64,000 nt of DNA from Flagellimonas olearia (GTDB lineage: Bacteria > Bacteroidota > Bacteroidia > Flavobacteriales > Flavobacteriaceae), in contig NZ_WELG01000002.1 in NCBI RefSeq assembly GCF_009184425.1, positions 1,302,001-1,366,000 on the forward strand, in the 5' to 3' direction. A program made the translations under genes and the position numbers. The notes beneath the pieces were generated by a model, which worked only from the letters and a program-made list of their open reading frames with translations, made no database searches and was not told where the DNA came from. Positions 7,709 to 17,497 of the stretch are shown here, one piece after another. How positions within the stretch are numbered: position 1 is the stretch's first letter; every line of letters begins with the position of its first letter.

Positions 7709-9970
7709 TTAACCCACCAAAGGTGGTTTGTCGGTGCTAAAGGGTTGTTTGGTAAATCTTCTGCCAGTGGCTTTGTACAGCGCATTGGCCAAAGCTCCAA
7801 ATACGGGAGGAAATGGTGGTTCGCCCAATCCGGTCGGGTCAATTTCGTTTTGCACGAAATGAACCTCAATTTCTTTTGGGGCCTCATTTTGTCGTATCAT
7901 TTTGTAGGTGTCAAAATTGGAATGGTCCGGCTTCCCATCGGTAAAGGACATATTGCCGTACATGGCGTTTCCAATCCCATCAACAATGGCTCCTTCGGCC
8001 ATGAGGGAGGCTGCATCCGGATTTATGACAATGCCACAATCAATGGCACATGTTACCTTTTCAACCCGTGGTTGGTCCCCATCCATCACCACATCCACTA
8101 CATGGGCGGCATAGCTATTATGGCAGAAATATGCGGAAACACCTCGATGGACTCCTGGTGGGGTTTGTGCCCAATTGGATTTTTCCTTGACCAATTTCAA
8201 TACACCGGCAATACGGTCCGGGTCATAATCATTTTCTTCCCCAACCGGGTTTTCCTTGACCCGTTTGAGCAATTCCAACCTAAAATCGATAGGGTCTTTG
8301 CCTGCTGCCTCGGCCACTTCATCCAAGAAGGCCTGTTCTACGCCAGCAGTAAAATTGGATCGGGGTGCTCGGAACGCACCAATGGTAATGTTTGAATTGA
8401 TGACCCATTGTTCCGCCAAGTAATTATCGACCGCCCCCGCTGGAAAACGGTTGGCGAAGAGCGGACTTTCAGGAACGCCTCCAGATTTTACGTGGAAGGC
8501 TATGAGGTTGTTGTTTTCATCCAAGGCGGCACGGTAGGTGGCTTGGTAGGATGGACGATAAATTCCAAAAGTCATATCATCTTCCCTGCTGTACACCAAT
8601 TTTATGGGCGCCTTGGCCTGTTTAGAGATTAGGGCAGCCTCAATGGCGTAATGGCCATAGGCCCTACGTCCAAAACCGCCTCCCATTCGCGTCATTTCTA
8701 TCTCAATTTTTTCCGCGGGCACATCCAATCGGGATGCCAAGGTGGATTCAATGATACTGGGGGCCTGTGATGGACCTGCCAGTTTGATGCCTTCCTCGGT
8801 CACATGGGCAAAGAAGTTCATGGGTTCCATACAGTTGTGTGCCAAAAACGGGCAGCTATAGGATCTTTCCAATACTTTGGCCGCATTTTTGAATGCTGAC
8901 TCCGGGTCTCCATCCTTTCTGGCGATTTCCCCAGGTTGGGAAGCCATCTTCTCCATGAGCTCGTCATGCTTTTTGGTACTTTCCAATCCGCTGGGAACGG
9001 TCACCTCACTGATACTTCCAAAACGGTCGAAGGTGAGTTTTTTCTCAGTGATGGGTTCCCATTCTGCCTTGAGTTTCTTTTTGGCGTTCATGACCTCCCA
9101 AGTGGTTTTGCCCACAATGGCCACCAAATCTGGAAATGCGTTGGTGTCGAAAAAATTTCGGACAAAATTGTCGTCGTAGGTATTGATTTGGAATACATCC
9201 ACAATACCGGGCATGTTGCGCACTTCGGAATCATCAAATGATTTCAGTTTCAGGCCAAAGGCAGGTGGATGTTCCACCATGGCGATCAAGGTGCCTTCGT
9301 ATTGATAATCCAAGCCGAACATGGGCTCACCGGTCACAATCTGTTTGCCCTCTACATTTTTCTTTGAGTGACTGACGATCTTAAAATCTTTTACGGCCTT
9401 GGTTTCCACATTTTCGGGAACCTCCATGTTTGATGCGGCAGCGGCCATTTCACCAAACCCAGCGGTTTTTCCGGTGGCTTCATGGCTCAATACCCCATCG
9501 GAAACCGTAATCCCGGAAACAGGGACTTGCCATGCTTCCGCAGCAGCTTGCTTTAGCATTTGTTTGGCGGTTGCCCCGGCCATGCGAAGGCCTTCCCAAC
9601 TACGGCGAATACCTTGGCTTCCCCCAGTGAATTGCCGTTCGTATAATTCAGTGTTGAACGGAGCCTGTTTCACCAAAACATCTTTCCAGGAGATGTCCAG
9701 TTCCTCGGCAACGATCATGGGCATAGCGGTCATGACGCCTTGACCAAATTCCGGGTTTGGGCAGAAAATGGTCGCCACCCCATTATCACCTATTTTGATA
9801 TATGCGTTGATTTCAAACCACTCTTTGGGCATTTCAAGAGCTTGCTCAGTGGAAATGTTTTTGGGTTTGCATGAGTTCAGCCAACTAAACCCAATAATCA
9901 ATCCTCCACCGGCAAGGCCGGTATTTCGTATAAAGGCTCTTCGCCCGATATGTTTGTCTATCTGGTCCAT
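7709..9970 (-). CDS. Molybdopterin-binding aldehyde/xanthine dehydrogenase-type subunit (IorB-like), copy 1
   Basis: 753 residues, clearly paralogous to the next gene along most of its length (for example DPIDFRLELL and AGVLKLVKEKS occur in both). It has the same Tat motif (GRRAFIRN), the same SWLNSCKPK segment and the same catalytic-region phrase TGLGEPPFPP. It starts at the ATG at 9970, 26 bases after the [2Fe-2S] subunit gene, and ends 33 bases before the second copy. The tandem pair implies duplication, with either two enzymes sharing one iron-sulfur subunit or a hetero-oligomer. Charge patterns differ in the N-terminal third, which may reflect different substrates; this is inference. Confidence 0.9.
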   Translation of the reverse strand: MDQIDKHIGRRAFIRNTGLAGGGLIIGFSWLNSCKPKNISTEQALEMPKEWFEINAYIKIGDNGVATIFCPNPEFGQGVMTAMPMIVAEELDISWKDVLVKQAPFNTELYERQFTGGSQGIRRSWEGLRMAGATAKQMLKQAAAEAWQVPVSGITVSDGVLSHEATGKTAGFGEMAAAASNMEVPENVETKAVKDFKIVSHSKKNVEGKQIVTGEPMFGLDYQYEGTLIAMVEHPPAFGLKLKSFDDSEVRNMPGIVDVFQINTYDDNFVRNFFDTNAFPDLVAIVGKTTWEVMNAKKKLKAEWEPITEKKLTFDRFGSISEVTVPSGLESTKKHDELMEKMASQPGEIARKDGDPESAFKNAAKVLERSYSCPFLAHNCMEPMNFFAHVTEEGIKLAGPSQAPSIIESTLASRLDVPAEKIEIEMTRMGGGFGRRAYGHYAIEAALISKQAKAPIKLVYSREDDMTFGIYRPSYQATYRAALDENNNLIAFHVKSGGVPESPLFANRFPAGAVDNYLAEQWVINSNITIGAFRAPRSNFTAGVEQAFLDEVAEAAGKDPIDFRLELLKRVKENPVGEENDYDPDRIAGVLKLVKEKSNWAQTPPGVHRGVSAYFCHNSYAAHVVDVVMDGDQPRVEKVTCAIDCGIVINPDAASLMAEGAIVDGIGNAMYGNMSFTDGKPDHSNFDTYKMIRQNEAPKEIEVHFVQNEIDPTGLGEPPFPPVFGALANALYKATGRRFTKQPFSTDKPPLVG

Positions 9971-9996
9971 GATTTTTGTTTTAGTATTGGTTTGAC

Positions 9997-10455
9997 CTAG
10001 CTGTTTTCGGATGCTATTTTCACGGCTTTTTTAATGCGCAAATAGGTTCCACATCTGCAAATGTTTCCGTTCATGGCCATTTCTATTTCTTCGTCGCTTG
10101 GGTTGGGGTTCTTGTCCAACAAGGCTGCCGCAGTCATGATCTGGCCTGCTTGGCAATAGCCGCATTGGGGTACGTCCACATCCAACCATGCCTTTTGTAC
10201 GGGATGGTCGCCATTTTCGGATAGTCCTTCGATGGTGGTGATCTCTGAATTTCCCACCATGGATACGGTAAGCATACAAGATCTGGTAGCTGTACCGTCC
10301 AAATGAACGGTACAGGCCCCGCATTGAGCAATGCCACAGCCATATTTGGTCCCTACAAGGTTCAAATGATCCCGCAATACCCACAGTACGGGTGTGGATG
10401 GATCTACGTCTACCTCTTTTACTTCTCCGTTGATTTTTAAATTCAGTTTTGCCAT
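9997..10455 (-). CDS. (2Fe-2S)-binding subunit of molybdenum hydroxylase (IorA-like)
   Basis: 152 residues from the ATG at 10455 ([10 protein letters not shown]), the usual family start; longer in-frame starts at 10473 and 10521 would add residues not typical of the family. The N-terminal plant-type ferredoxin domain has [15 protein letters not shown] plus a later cysteine in TRSCML. The C-terminal helical domain has [11 protein letters not shown] and NICRCGTY for the second cluster. It passes electrons from the molybdenum site. No twin-arginine signal is present, so export would depend on piggy-backing on the Tat-signal large subunits. It is the first gene of the three-gene set. Confidence 0.93.
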   Translation of the reverse strand: MAKLNLKINGEVKEVDVDPSTPVLWVLRDHLNLVGTKYGCGIAQCGACTVHLDGTATRSCMLTVSMVGNSEITTIEGLSENGDHPVQKAWLDVDVPQCGYCQAGQIMTAAALLDKNPNPSDEEIEMAMNGNICRCGTYLRIKKAVKIASENS

Positions 10456-10726
10456 AATTGTAATGCTTGGCATGAAAATATCACTATTTGATGGAAAAAG
10501 GCTTACAAAATTCAAACACATTCAAAGGATTTAACACTCTTTTGGGGATTTTAAGGTGGGTGAGGGGTCTCTTTGGCCACCGCCAGAAAGGTCCGTCACT
10601 TTTTGGTGCACTTTTGTGAGATTTAACGAATGGCCCGCAGGGGTGTTAACGATATTGTAAAAAGAGCAGATGGCGGATAGAAGATAAAATCCGTAAAGAA
10701 TCAATTCGTCCTTATAAGGTACGTTT

Positions 10727-11824
10727 TTACATCAAGGGAGCAAAAAGCGACACTTGTGCTTTCCGACCTTCCAGTTCCATGGTTCCCAAGGCTTCAAATC
10801 CAAATGAGGCTGTTGGCTCCAATAGGGTTTTTAATTCCCCGGAGAGAAGGAGTTCCTGATCAAGTGATTTACATAATTTTTGTATTCGGGCAGTAACGTT
10901 CAGGACATCCCCTGTAAAAAATATTTCTTTTTTGAGGGCCCCGATTTCCCCGGTGGTCACATGGCCCATATGAAGTCCAGCCCTAAATGAGGGGGTCACA
11001 CCATAGGTTTTAATGAAAAAAGCTGATTTTTTTTCAAGGGCTTCTTTCATGCTGTAAAAACACTGCACGCAATTTTGTTGGGTTAGGCCCTTCTCCTGTT
11101 TCCAGGTAATTACGATTTCATCCCCAATGTATTGGTACACTTCACCATGGTGAGCAATGATTGCGTTGGAAAGTTGGTTGTAGTAGTCCCTTAAAAAGCG
11201 GAAGTATTGTTGATGTCCCAATTGCTCTGCCAAAGATGTGGAGGATTTCATGTCCAGAAACATGAAAATGCGGGACTCCTCTTTGGGTTGATGGTACTTG
11301 CCCGAGAAAAAGTTGATCAGTACATCATGTCCCAGATGTTCACTGATGCCTGAATATAGCAACGAGACAAAAATGCTAAAGGCCAATGAGATCAAGGTGC
11401 TTAAAAAAGTTCGACTGACCACATAATTTGAAAATTTTTGCCATACTTCAGGATTTCCCAATGAAGTATTGAGCTCAAGACTCGCCGCAATGGGATAGGC
11501 AATTAGGTTGATGGCCAGCATGAACAGGAGGTAAAATCCCATTTTATAGAGGATCTTTTGTCCAAAACCCTTTGATTTGAATAGTTTGCCCAACCAAAAG
11601 ACCTCAAGGGTCCCTACCGCCAAACCTACTACAAAGACCGCGAGGGAGGCGAACAGAAAAACATCCCAAGTGACCGTTATGTCCGTTTCGGGACGGACAT
11701 TTTTATATTCGGTGGCCATGGATTCAATGAGCAAAATAAACCAACTGAGTACCAACCAAATGATGCCAAAAGGAAGAATCCGCTTAAAATAGAATACAGT
11801 CTTCGGATTTTGAAAAAGCCTCAT
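10727..11824 (-). CDS. Membrane adenylate/guanylate cyclase (class III)
   Basis: 365 residues. Residues 1-165 hold four hydrophobic segments, forming a membrane domain of the kind attached to some Bacteroidota cyclases. The class III catalytic domain follows: FMFLDMKSST carries the first metal aspartate near 190, YQYIGDEIVITW the second, and TGDVLNVTARI the transition-state asparagine and arginine. All expected catalytic residues are therefore present, so it is probably active; ATP versus GTP preference is not certain. A near-consensus -7 box (TACCTTTA) lies just upstream of the ATG at 11824. It is transcribed alone, between the hydroxylase genes and the lectin protein. Confidence 0.9.
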   Translation of the reverse strand: MRLFQNPKTVFYFKRILPFGIIWLVLSWFILLIESMATEYKNVRPETDITVTWDVFLFASLAVFVVGLAVGTLEVFWLGKLFKSKGFGQKILYKMGFYLLFMLAINLIAYPIAASLELNTSLGNPEVWQKFSNYVVSRTFLSTLISLAFSIFVSLLYSGISEHLGHDVLINFFSGKYHQPKEESRIFMFLDMKSSTSLAEQLGHQQYFRFLRDYYNQLSNAIIAHHGEVYQYIGDEIVITWKQEKGLTQQNCVQCFYSMKEALEKKSAFFIKTYGVTPSFRAGLHMGHVTTGEIGALKKEIFFTGDVLNVTARIQKLCKSLDQELLLSGELKTLLEPTASFGFEALGTMELEGRKAQVSLFAPLM

Positions 11825-11914
11825 GCTGTAAAGGTAACAGGAATTTGGAATGAAAAAACCTATTGGGTCTTAGCCAAGGGTTTGGTCCATAATAGGGTGG
11901 CTTTTAGTTCAGGG

Positions 11915-14900
11915 TTAATCCTTGTTCACTCGGTACGTAACCCTACGATTGGTGATTACGGTTCCCACTTTTACCGTCAGGTTGGCTTCATCCGAAGCAA
12001 GGGCATTGCAAGACCCCGAGGAGTTGGAAACCCATACGCGGAAGATGTATCCGTTTTTGTCCGTGCCTGCTCCTATTACGGAAAGGTTGGCTGTTTGGGT
12101 CCCGGTATAATCCGAACCATCGGTAAGGGATGCAAAATTGCTGCCTCCGTCGGTGCTCACTTCCCATTGGTAGGTGTCCACATTGCTAGCGGTTACGGAG
12201 AAGTTGGCAGCATTTCCTGCAACCACATTTTGGTCAGTGGGTTGACTTGAAATAGCGAATGGTGAAACGGTGATGGTCTGCTGTACGTCCAGAGAATTGC
12301 CGGAAGCATCGGTTACCCTATACGTACGAGTAATGATTTCTGGATCGGATCCACCATCAGTCACATCACTGATAAAAGTTACGGTAGGGTTTGGGTCGCA
12401 GTTATCGGCTTCGTCGTTGACAACGGTGACATCGGGTACGGGAATGTCAGCTGTACAGTACACTGACAAGGGTGCTGGATTACTGGCTGTTGGCGCAACA
12501 TTGTCCACGGTAATGGTGGTCGTGGCAGCTATATTGGGTGCCGCTGGGTCGCCGGGCATACCCCCATATTCCACTAAATACCCTTTAGGTTGATAATCCC
12601 CGCTTGCGGCTCCTGTGTTGGAGAGGTCATTCCAAGAACCGGGAAGGCCGACTCCTGGGGCGGTGATATGTGCATAATCTTCGTCGCCTGAATTGTTCGG
12701 TTCACCGCCATTCCAAAATTCATAGGCATAAGCCGTTCCGGAGGAGTTTCCTCTCCAGAACAAAGTTCCGGTTTCAGGGCCTGTTACCCAGTACCAATCC
12801 CCTTCCAAGGCGGCATCACTGGCTCCGATCCATCCGGCTCCGGGAGCTTGGGATCCTAAAAGGTCAGACTCGTCTTGAATGGAAATGGTGGCCAAATATC
12901 CTTGGAGCCCATAGAATGTTCGCAGGGCGGCGGCATCCCTGGCAGAGGTCCAAGTAATGCCCAATGCGGGTACATATTCGTAATAGTGTCCGGTAGAGGC
13001 CAGGTAATTGGCCTCGTTCAATACGATGGAAAAACTTCGGGTATCCCCAGAGGCAACTGTTGCGGTGGTTTGAAAAGTAACGGCTGCCACTGCGGTTTCA
13101 AACTCAGCCAGTGTGGCCGGACCGGTCAAGGTCAGTCTTCCTTCCGAAGAGCTCCAACTGGCGGTAATATTGGGATGTGTGCCCGTTAAGCTCAAAAGGT
13201 CGCCCGAGTTGTCATAATTGGAAGTGATCTGTATGTAGACCGCATCCAAAGTAGCGGTGTCCGGGTCCGAAATGGATACACTTTCAACAATGACCATTGG
13301 ACTGCCAGGGCAGAATATCTGGTCTCCAGAGGCAGTAATGGATGGGGGTTGATTGCCATCATTGGTATCGTCCCTAAAATCCAAATCACCACCGGATGCA
13401 GTGTCCCCATCGGAATCTGGCAGCATAATGCTACCTCCACTGGTTGTTGTGGGGTCATCAATGGTTCCACCTGGGTCACTGTAATCGGTTGAGGTGTCTA
13501 TACTATCATCCAGACCATCATTGTCGCTATCCGTTCCTGAGAGGGAAAGGGCGGCTTCAGTAGTGTCATTTGTTCCGTCATTGTCACTGTCCGTATCCAA
13601 AAAATCCGGTGTGCCATCCCCATCGGTATCCACATAGGAAATCCCACCCGTTTCATAGGCGTTGTCCAGACCATCATTGTCAGAATCGATGCCGGAAGGC
13701 GCTATATATCCTGCAGAGGTTTGGGCCTCCACATTATCGGGGATGCCATCCCCGTCGCTATCAAGGTCTTGGTAATTGGGGATGCCGTCCCCATCGGTAT
13801 CTACGGTAGTGCAATCCACGGTGCCACTATAACTGGCACCATAGATTCTTGCTCCAATTTGGTAGGCCTCAATACGAAGGTACTCCAAGGGATTTGTGTT
13901 TACGGTAAAGGTAACTTCCCGTATGGAGCCCGGTGCAGTATTGTCGGCATTGGCAATCCAGCCATTGCTGTTTCCTGCGGCATCCGAACGTTGTAATTGC
14001 ATATCTGTATCGGTCACTGCGGGATCTGCCCCTAAAAATACACTTACATTGGTGCCTACGGGCAATGCTGTTGGGAACTGAAGAAGTAGGATGGAGCTTG
14101 CTCCTGGATATGTGGTGGGCGAGTTGGAGGCATATGTTGTCCCGGGATTTCCTTGGGCGTTGGAGTCATTGCTAAAGTGTCTGATATTGGTAGCTGATAT
14201 GGCATAATTTACACTCAACCCGCCACATTCATCAGTATCCAATATACCATCGTTGTCGTCATCAACATCAACACTGTCCTCAATGCCATCGCCATCCAAA
14301 TCTGCTATGGCTACGCTACAATTGGAATACAATATGGAAAAAGGTACGTTTTGTTTGGAAATGGAAGGGCCTTGGTATTGAACCGTCAGGGTCTCTCCAC
14401 CGTTATTTTCAAAAAACAGGACAGTGATGGGATGCAAGCCAGCAGTGAGGGATATGGAGCCCGACCTTTCTTGTGTGCCGTGTAGGCCATCGTTGTCCAC
14501 CACTTGGGTTCCATCAATGAAGAGTTTGGAGCCATCATCCGATGAGGTATAAAAAGTATAGGAGCCCGCGTTGCTGATTTGGATATACCCTGAATATCGG
14601 ATACTGAAAGTTTCCGCATCCCCCGGGTCTTCCTGATTTTGGAGGGCATCCACATCAAAACTGGAGAACACGCCTGTTCCCAAGGCTCCGGAAGTTGGGA
14701 TATTGTCTGTGGTGTAACCTGATGGGACACTATCATAAAATTCAAAATCAAGCTCGCCGTTGCATATTCCAGAATATCCAACAACCGAAACATCATCAAT
14801 ATAATATTGCTCATCATTGTCATGGTTGAGCATCTGTACCCTGATTTCGAGGGTGGAATTTCCAGAGGTGGATATGTTTACTGCATAGGAAGGGTCCAGT

Positions 14901-15337
14901 GGGTCCGAATCCGATCCGGAGGCATTTACAAACTGCTGCCAAGATCCTCCATCAATACGGTAAGCCCCTCTGAAATAGTCATTCCCATTGTCCATTTCAT
15001 CTTCATCATCCACCCAGGTTTCCATGCTGAAACTAATGAAACCGTATCCCGTGATATCAATCGGATCAGTTTGCCAGGTACCTTCTGAGTCCAAATTTCT
15101 TCCCCTTAGTGTATTGTTTCGAACGGATAGCCTTCCCCCTCTATTAGTGCTCCAGTCTGAAGCGGAAGGACCTATGGCAGTTCCGGTTTCAGCACCATTA
15201 CCATAACTGAAGTCCTCGTTCCAAATGGTGGTTTGGGAGAATAGGGATAAACTGCACTGCAAGAAAAGGATAAGGACAAGATAGTTCCTTAGTGATTTTC
15301 TTTTTGCTGTCTGTCTGCCATATATGATCAAGCCCAT
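11915..15337 (-). CDS. Large secreted multidomain adhesin-like protein (PA14, TSP3 repeats, C-type lectin)
   Basis: About 1140 residues from the ATG at 15337 (a GTG two codons upstream is less likely). A signal peptide ends near SLFSQ. Then: a jelly-roll-like domain ending [10 protein letters not shown] (about 20-190); a PA14 domain with [20 protein letters not shown] (about 200-340); calcium-binding thrombospondin type 3 repeats, pattern D.DGDGI.D..D.D.D (about 345-370 and 520-670); a C-type lectin domain with WIGASD and [18 protein letters not shown] (about 780-910); a HYR-like domain (about 940-1030); and an Ig-like domain. The C-terminus ends [14 protein letters not shown] without a recognisable T9SS type A or B sorting domain. 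Likely a surface or secreted carbohydrate-binding protein. Confidence 0.88.
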   Translation of the reverse strand: MGLIIYGRQTAKRKSLRNYLVLILFLQCSLSLFSQTTIWNEDFSYGNGAETGTAIGPSASDWSTNRGGRLSVRNNTLRGRNLDSEGTWQTDPIDITGYGFISFSMETWVDDEDEMDNGNDYFRGAYRIDGGSWQQFVNASGSDSDPLDPSYAVNISTSGNSTLEIRVQMLNHDNDEQYYIDDVSVVGYSGICNGELDFEFYDSVPSGYTTDNIPTSGALGTGVFSSFDVDALQNQEDPGDAETFSIRYSGYIQISNAGSYTFYTSSDDGSKLFIDGTQVVDNDGLHGTQERSGSISLTAGLHPITVLFFENNGGETLTVQYQGPSISKQNVPFSILYSNCSVAIADLDGDGIEDSVDVDDDNDGILDTDECGGLSVNYAISATNIRHFSNDSNAQGNPGTTYASNSPTTYPGASSILLLQFPTALPVGTNVSVFLGADPAVTDTDMQLQRSDAAGNSNGWIANADNTAPGSIREVTFTVNTNPLEYLRIEAYQIGARIYGASYSGTVDCTTVDTDGDGIPNYQDLDSDGDGIPDNVEAQTSAGYIAPSGIDSDNDGLDNAYETGGISYVDTDGDGTPDFLDTDSDNDGTNDTTEAALSLSGTDSDNDGLDDSIDTSTDYSDPGGTIDDPTTTSGGSIMLPDSDGDTASGGDLDFRDDTNDGNQPPSITASGDQIFCPGSPMVIVESVSISDPDTATLDAVYIQITSNYDNSGDLLSLTGTHPNITASWSSSEGRLTLTGPATLAEFETAVAAVTFQTTATVASGDTRSFSIVLNEANYLASTGHYYEYVPALGITWTSARDAAALRTFYGLQGYLATISIQDESDLLGSQAPGAGWIGASDAALEGDWYWVTGPETGTLFWRGNSSGTAYAYEFWNGGEPNNSGDEDYAHITAPGVGLPGSWNDLSNTGAASGDYQPKGYLVEYGGMPGDPAAPNIAATTTITVDNVAPTASNPAPLSVYCTADIPVPDVTVVNDEADNCDPNPTVTFISDVTDGGSDPEIITRTYRVTDASGNSLDVQQTITVSPFAISSQPTDQNVVAGNAANFSVTASNVDTYQWEVSTDGGSNFASLTDGSDYTGTQTANLSVIGAGTDKNGYIFRVWVSNSSGSCNALASDEANLTVKVGTVITNRRVTYRVNKD

Positions 15338-15360
15338 TACCACTTTTGTGTTTAAGAGTG

Positions 15361-15368
15361 CAAAACTA
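15361..15368 (-). promoter_or_regulatory. Putative -7 promoter box of the lectin-protein gene
   Basis: On the minus strand this reads TAGTTTTG, a perfect TAnnTTTG match 23 bases upstream of the ATG at 15337. It supports that start over longer frames. No clear -33 element is visible. Confidence 0.45.
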
Positions 15369-15574
15369 ACCGCGGGAAGTTCTGTTGAAAATATTTGTTG
15401 TGAAATGGGGGAATACGGATGTTTATTGGGGATATATATGATTCTGGCCGCCTATTCCCGGATAATGGAGGGATTCTGGACATCTTTTTGTTTGGAAAGG
15501 TAGAGGAAGCAAATAGGGTGTGGGACGGGATGCTTTCTTGGATTCAAATCGCAAAAACAGTTTTGTGGCCTTAG

Positions 15575-15607
15575 TTTGCACATACTGATATAATTATCGT
15601 ATATTTG
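15575..15607 (+). promoter_or_regulatory. Promoter of rimP-nusA-infB
   Basis: TTTG at 15575-15578 and TATATTTG at 15600-15607, separated by 21 bases, match the Bacteroidota -33/-7 pattern. Transcription would start near 15613, giving a leader of about 135 bases before the rimP ATG at 15748. That is much longer than other leaders in this window. Confidence 0.7.
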
Positions 15608-15636
15608 CGCAGCTGAACGGATATAAAAGTATTCAT

Positions 15637-15660
15637 GAGGGGACTTAGAGTCCCCTCTTT
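15637..15660 (+). promoter_or_regulatory. Leader hairpin with T-rich tail (candidate attenuator of rimP operon)
   Basis: GAGGGGACT at 15637-15645 pairs perfectly with AGTCCCCTC at 15649-15657 around a TAG loop, followed by TTTTAT. This is the shape of an intrinsic terminator but lies about 25 bases after the predicted transcription start and before rimP. It could terminate part of transcription, and NusA, encoded in the operon, acts at such hairpins. The hairpin is seen directly; attenuation is inferred. Confidence 0.55.
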
Positions 15661-15747
15661 TATTGGCAAAATCCTTTTTGATCACCAAGAAAACCTAGTA
15701 TTGCCGCTTCAGTTTTTGGAAAGGGACAACCTTTATTTGATGCGCTC

Positions 15748-16209
15748 ATGTTGAAAGAAAAAGTGGAATCGTTATTGAACAAGGCTTTGGAGGAACATCC
15801 ATCTTTGTTTTTGATTGATTTTACCGTAGGAGGGGATAACACCATAAGGGTGGTTTTGGATGGAGATAACGGGGTCGATCTTCAGGATTGCATGAATGTG
15901 AGTCGTGCCATAGAGCACAACTTGGATCGTGAAGAAGAGGATTTTTCTTTGGAGGTCACCTCGGCGGGAGCTACATCCCCATTACGGTTGCCACGTCAGT
16001 ATACAAAGAATATTGGTAGAAAAATAAAGGTCAGGACAGGTGGTGAAGAGTTGGAAGGCACCTTGGTCCAGACCTCGGAAAATAGTATTACCTTGGAGTG
16101 GAAGGCACGTGAGCCCAAACCCGTGGGTAAAGGAAAAGTTACCGTACAGAAAAAGCAGGAAATTGCATTTTCTGACATACAGGAAGCAAAAGTTATTTTA
16201 AAATTTTAA
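15748..16209 (+). CDS. rimP: Ribosome maturation factor RimP
   Basis: 153 residues, the usual length. The N-terminal alpha/beta domain contains NTIRVVLDGDNGVDLQDCMN and the phrase SLEVTSAGATSPLRL, followed by the C-terminal SH3-like domain ending in the EAKVILKF region. RimP binds the 30S subunit late in its assembly. It is first in rimP-nusA-infB, a conserved bacterial order; nusA follows after 13 bases. Confidence 0.95.
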   Translation: MLKEKVESLLNKALEEHPSLFLIDFTVGGDNTIRVVLDGDNGVDLQDCMNVSRAIEHNLDREEEDFSLEVTSAGATSPLRLPRQYTKNIGRKIKVRTGGEELEGTLVQTSENSITLEWKAREPKPVGKGKVTVQKKQEIAFSDIQEAKVILKF

Positions 16210-16222
16210 TTGTAGTTTAAAA

Positions 16223-17455
16223 ATGGAAAACCTAGCGCTCATCGAATCCTTTTCGGAGTTTAAGGACGATAAGTTTATTGACAGGGTGACCCTTATGGCC
16301 ATTTTGGAAGATGTGTTCCGAAATGCACTCAAGAAAAAATTTGGTTCCGATGATAACTTTGATATCATCATCAACCCAGATAAAGGGGATTTGGAGATTT
16401 GGAGAAACCGAGTTGTGGTAGAGGACGGTGAAGTGGAAGACCCTAACGAGGAAATCTCCCTTACGGAAGCTAGAAAAATCGAGCCCGATTTTGAGGTTGG
16501 GGAAGATGTTTCCGAAGAAGTAAAGTTGATCGACCTTGGGAGAAGGGCCATTTTGGCCTTGCGCCAAAACCTGATTTCCAAGATCCATGAGCATGATAAT
16601 ACCACCATCTACAAGCAATTTAAGGACTTGGAAGGTGAGATTTACACCGCTGAGGTACACCACATTCGCCACAAGGCCATAATCTTGTTGGATGATGAAG
16701 GGAACGAAATCATTCTTCCAAAGGAAAAGCAGATTCCATCTGACTTTTTCCGCAAAGGCGATAACGTAAGGGGTATCATCGAGAGCGTGGAACTCAAAGG
16801 AAACAAGCCTACGATCATTATGTCCCGGACCTCACCTATTTTCTTGGAGCAATTGTTCTTCCAGGAAATCCCAGAAGTGTTCGATGGTTTGATCACCATT
16901 AAAAAGGCAGTTCGTATCCCTGGCGAAAAAGCAAAAGTTGCTGTGGATTCGTATGACGATAGAATTGATCCCGTAGGAGCTTGTGTGGGAATGAAAGGAA
17001 GTCGAATCCATGGAATTGTCCGTGAATTGGGCAATGAAAATATTGATGTGATCAACTGGACCAACAATGCACAATTGATGGTCACTAGGGCATTGAGCCC
17101 AGCAAGGGTATCGTCCGTTAAGTTGAACGATGAGAAAAAAACTGCTCAGGTTTACCTAAAGCCTGAAGAAGTGTCCAAAGCTATCGGTAGAGGAGGACAT
17201 AACATTCGATTGGCGGGTCAATTAACTGGTTATGAGATTGATGTGTTCCGTGAAGGAGTTGAGGAAGATGTGGAATTGACCGAATTCTCGGATGAGATAG
17301 AAAGCTGGGTGATAGAGGAATTCAAGAAAATTGGATTGGATACCGCCCGAAGCGTTTTGGAACAAGATGTAAGTGACTTGGTGAAGCGAACCGACCTGGA
17401 AGAGGAAACTGTACAGGAAGTCGTTCGTATCCTCAGGGAAGAATTTGAAGATTAA
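16223..17455 (+). CDS. nusA: Transcription termination/antitermination factor NusA
   Basis: 410 residues. The N-terminal RNA-polymerase-binding domain (about 1-125) starts NLALIESFSEFKDDK. An S1 domain (about 130-200) follows, then two KH domains, with the first at GACVGMKGSRIHGIVRELG and the second at AIGRGGHNIRLAGQLTGYEI. The C-terminal acidic repeats of E. coli NusA are absent; the protein ends after a short helical tail. It sits between rimP and infB and may act on the leader hairpin of its own operon. Confidence 0.96.
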   Translation: MENLALIESFSEFKDDKFIDRVTLMAILEDVFRNALKKKFGSDDNFDIIINPDKGDLEIWRNRVVVEDGEVEDPNEEISLTEARKIEPDFEVGEDVSEEVKLIDLGRRAILALRQNLISKIHEHDNTTIYKQFKDLEGEIYTAEVHHIRHKAIILLDDEGNEIILPKEKQIPSDFFRKGDNVRGIIESVELKGNKPTIIMSRTSPIFLEQLFFQEIPEVFDGLITIKKAVRIPGEKAKVAVDSYDDRIDPVGACVGMKGSRIHGIVRELGNENIDVINWTNNAQLMVTRALSPARVSSVKLNDEKKTAQVYLKPEEVSKAIGRGGHNIRLAGQLTGYEIDVFREGVEEDVELTEFSDEIESWVIEEFKKIGLDTARSVLEQDVSDLVKRTDLEEETVQEVVRILREEFED

Positions 17456-17497
17456 ACTATATATTAGCAGCGAATTTTAGGGCAAGCAAAACAATTT

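Larger units (their letters stand above)
15338..15747. other. 410-bp divergent intergenic region
   Basis: No coding sequence is supportable here. It holds the minus-strand promoter at 15361-15368, the strong plus-strand promoter of rimP-nusA-infB at 15575-15607, and a leader hairpin at 15637-15660. The stretch 15370-15570 shows no element I recognise. Confidence 0.7.

Noticed and set aside
13190-13810. Repeat-rich DNA as a possible satellite or tandem-repeat element
   Set aside because: The repetitiveness is explained by thrombospondin type 3 repeats coded on the minus strand.
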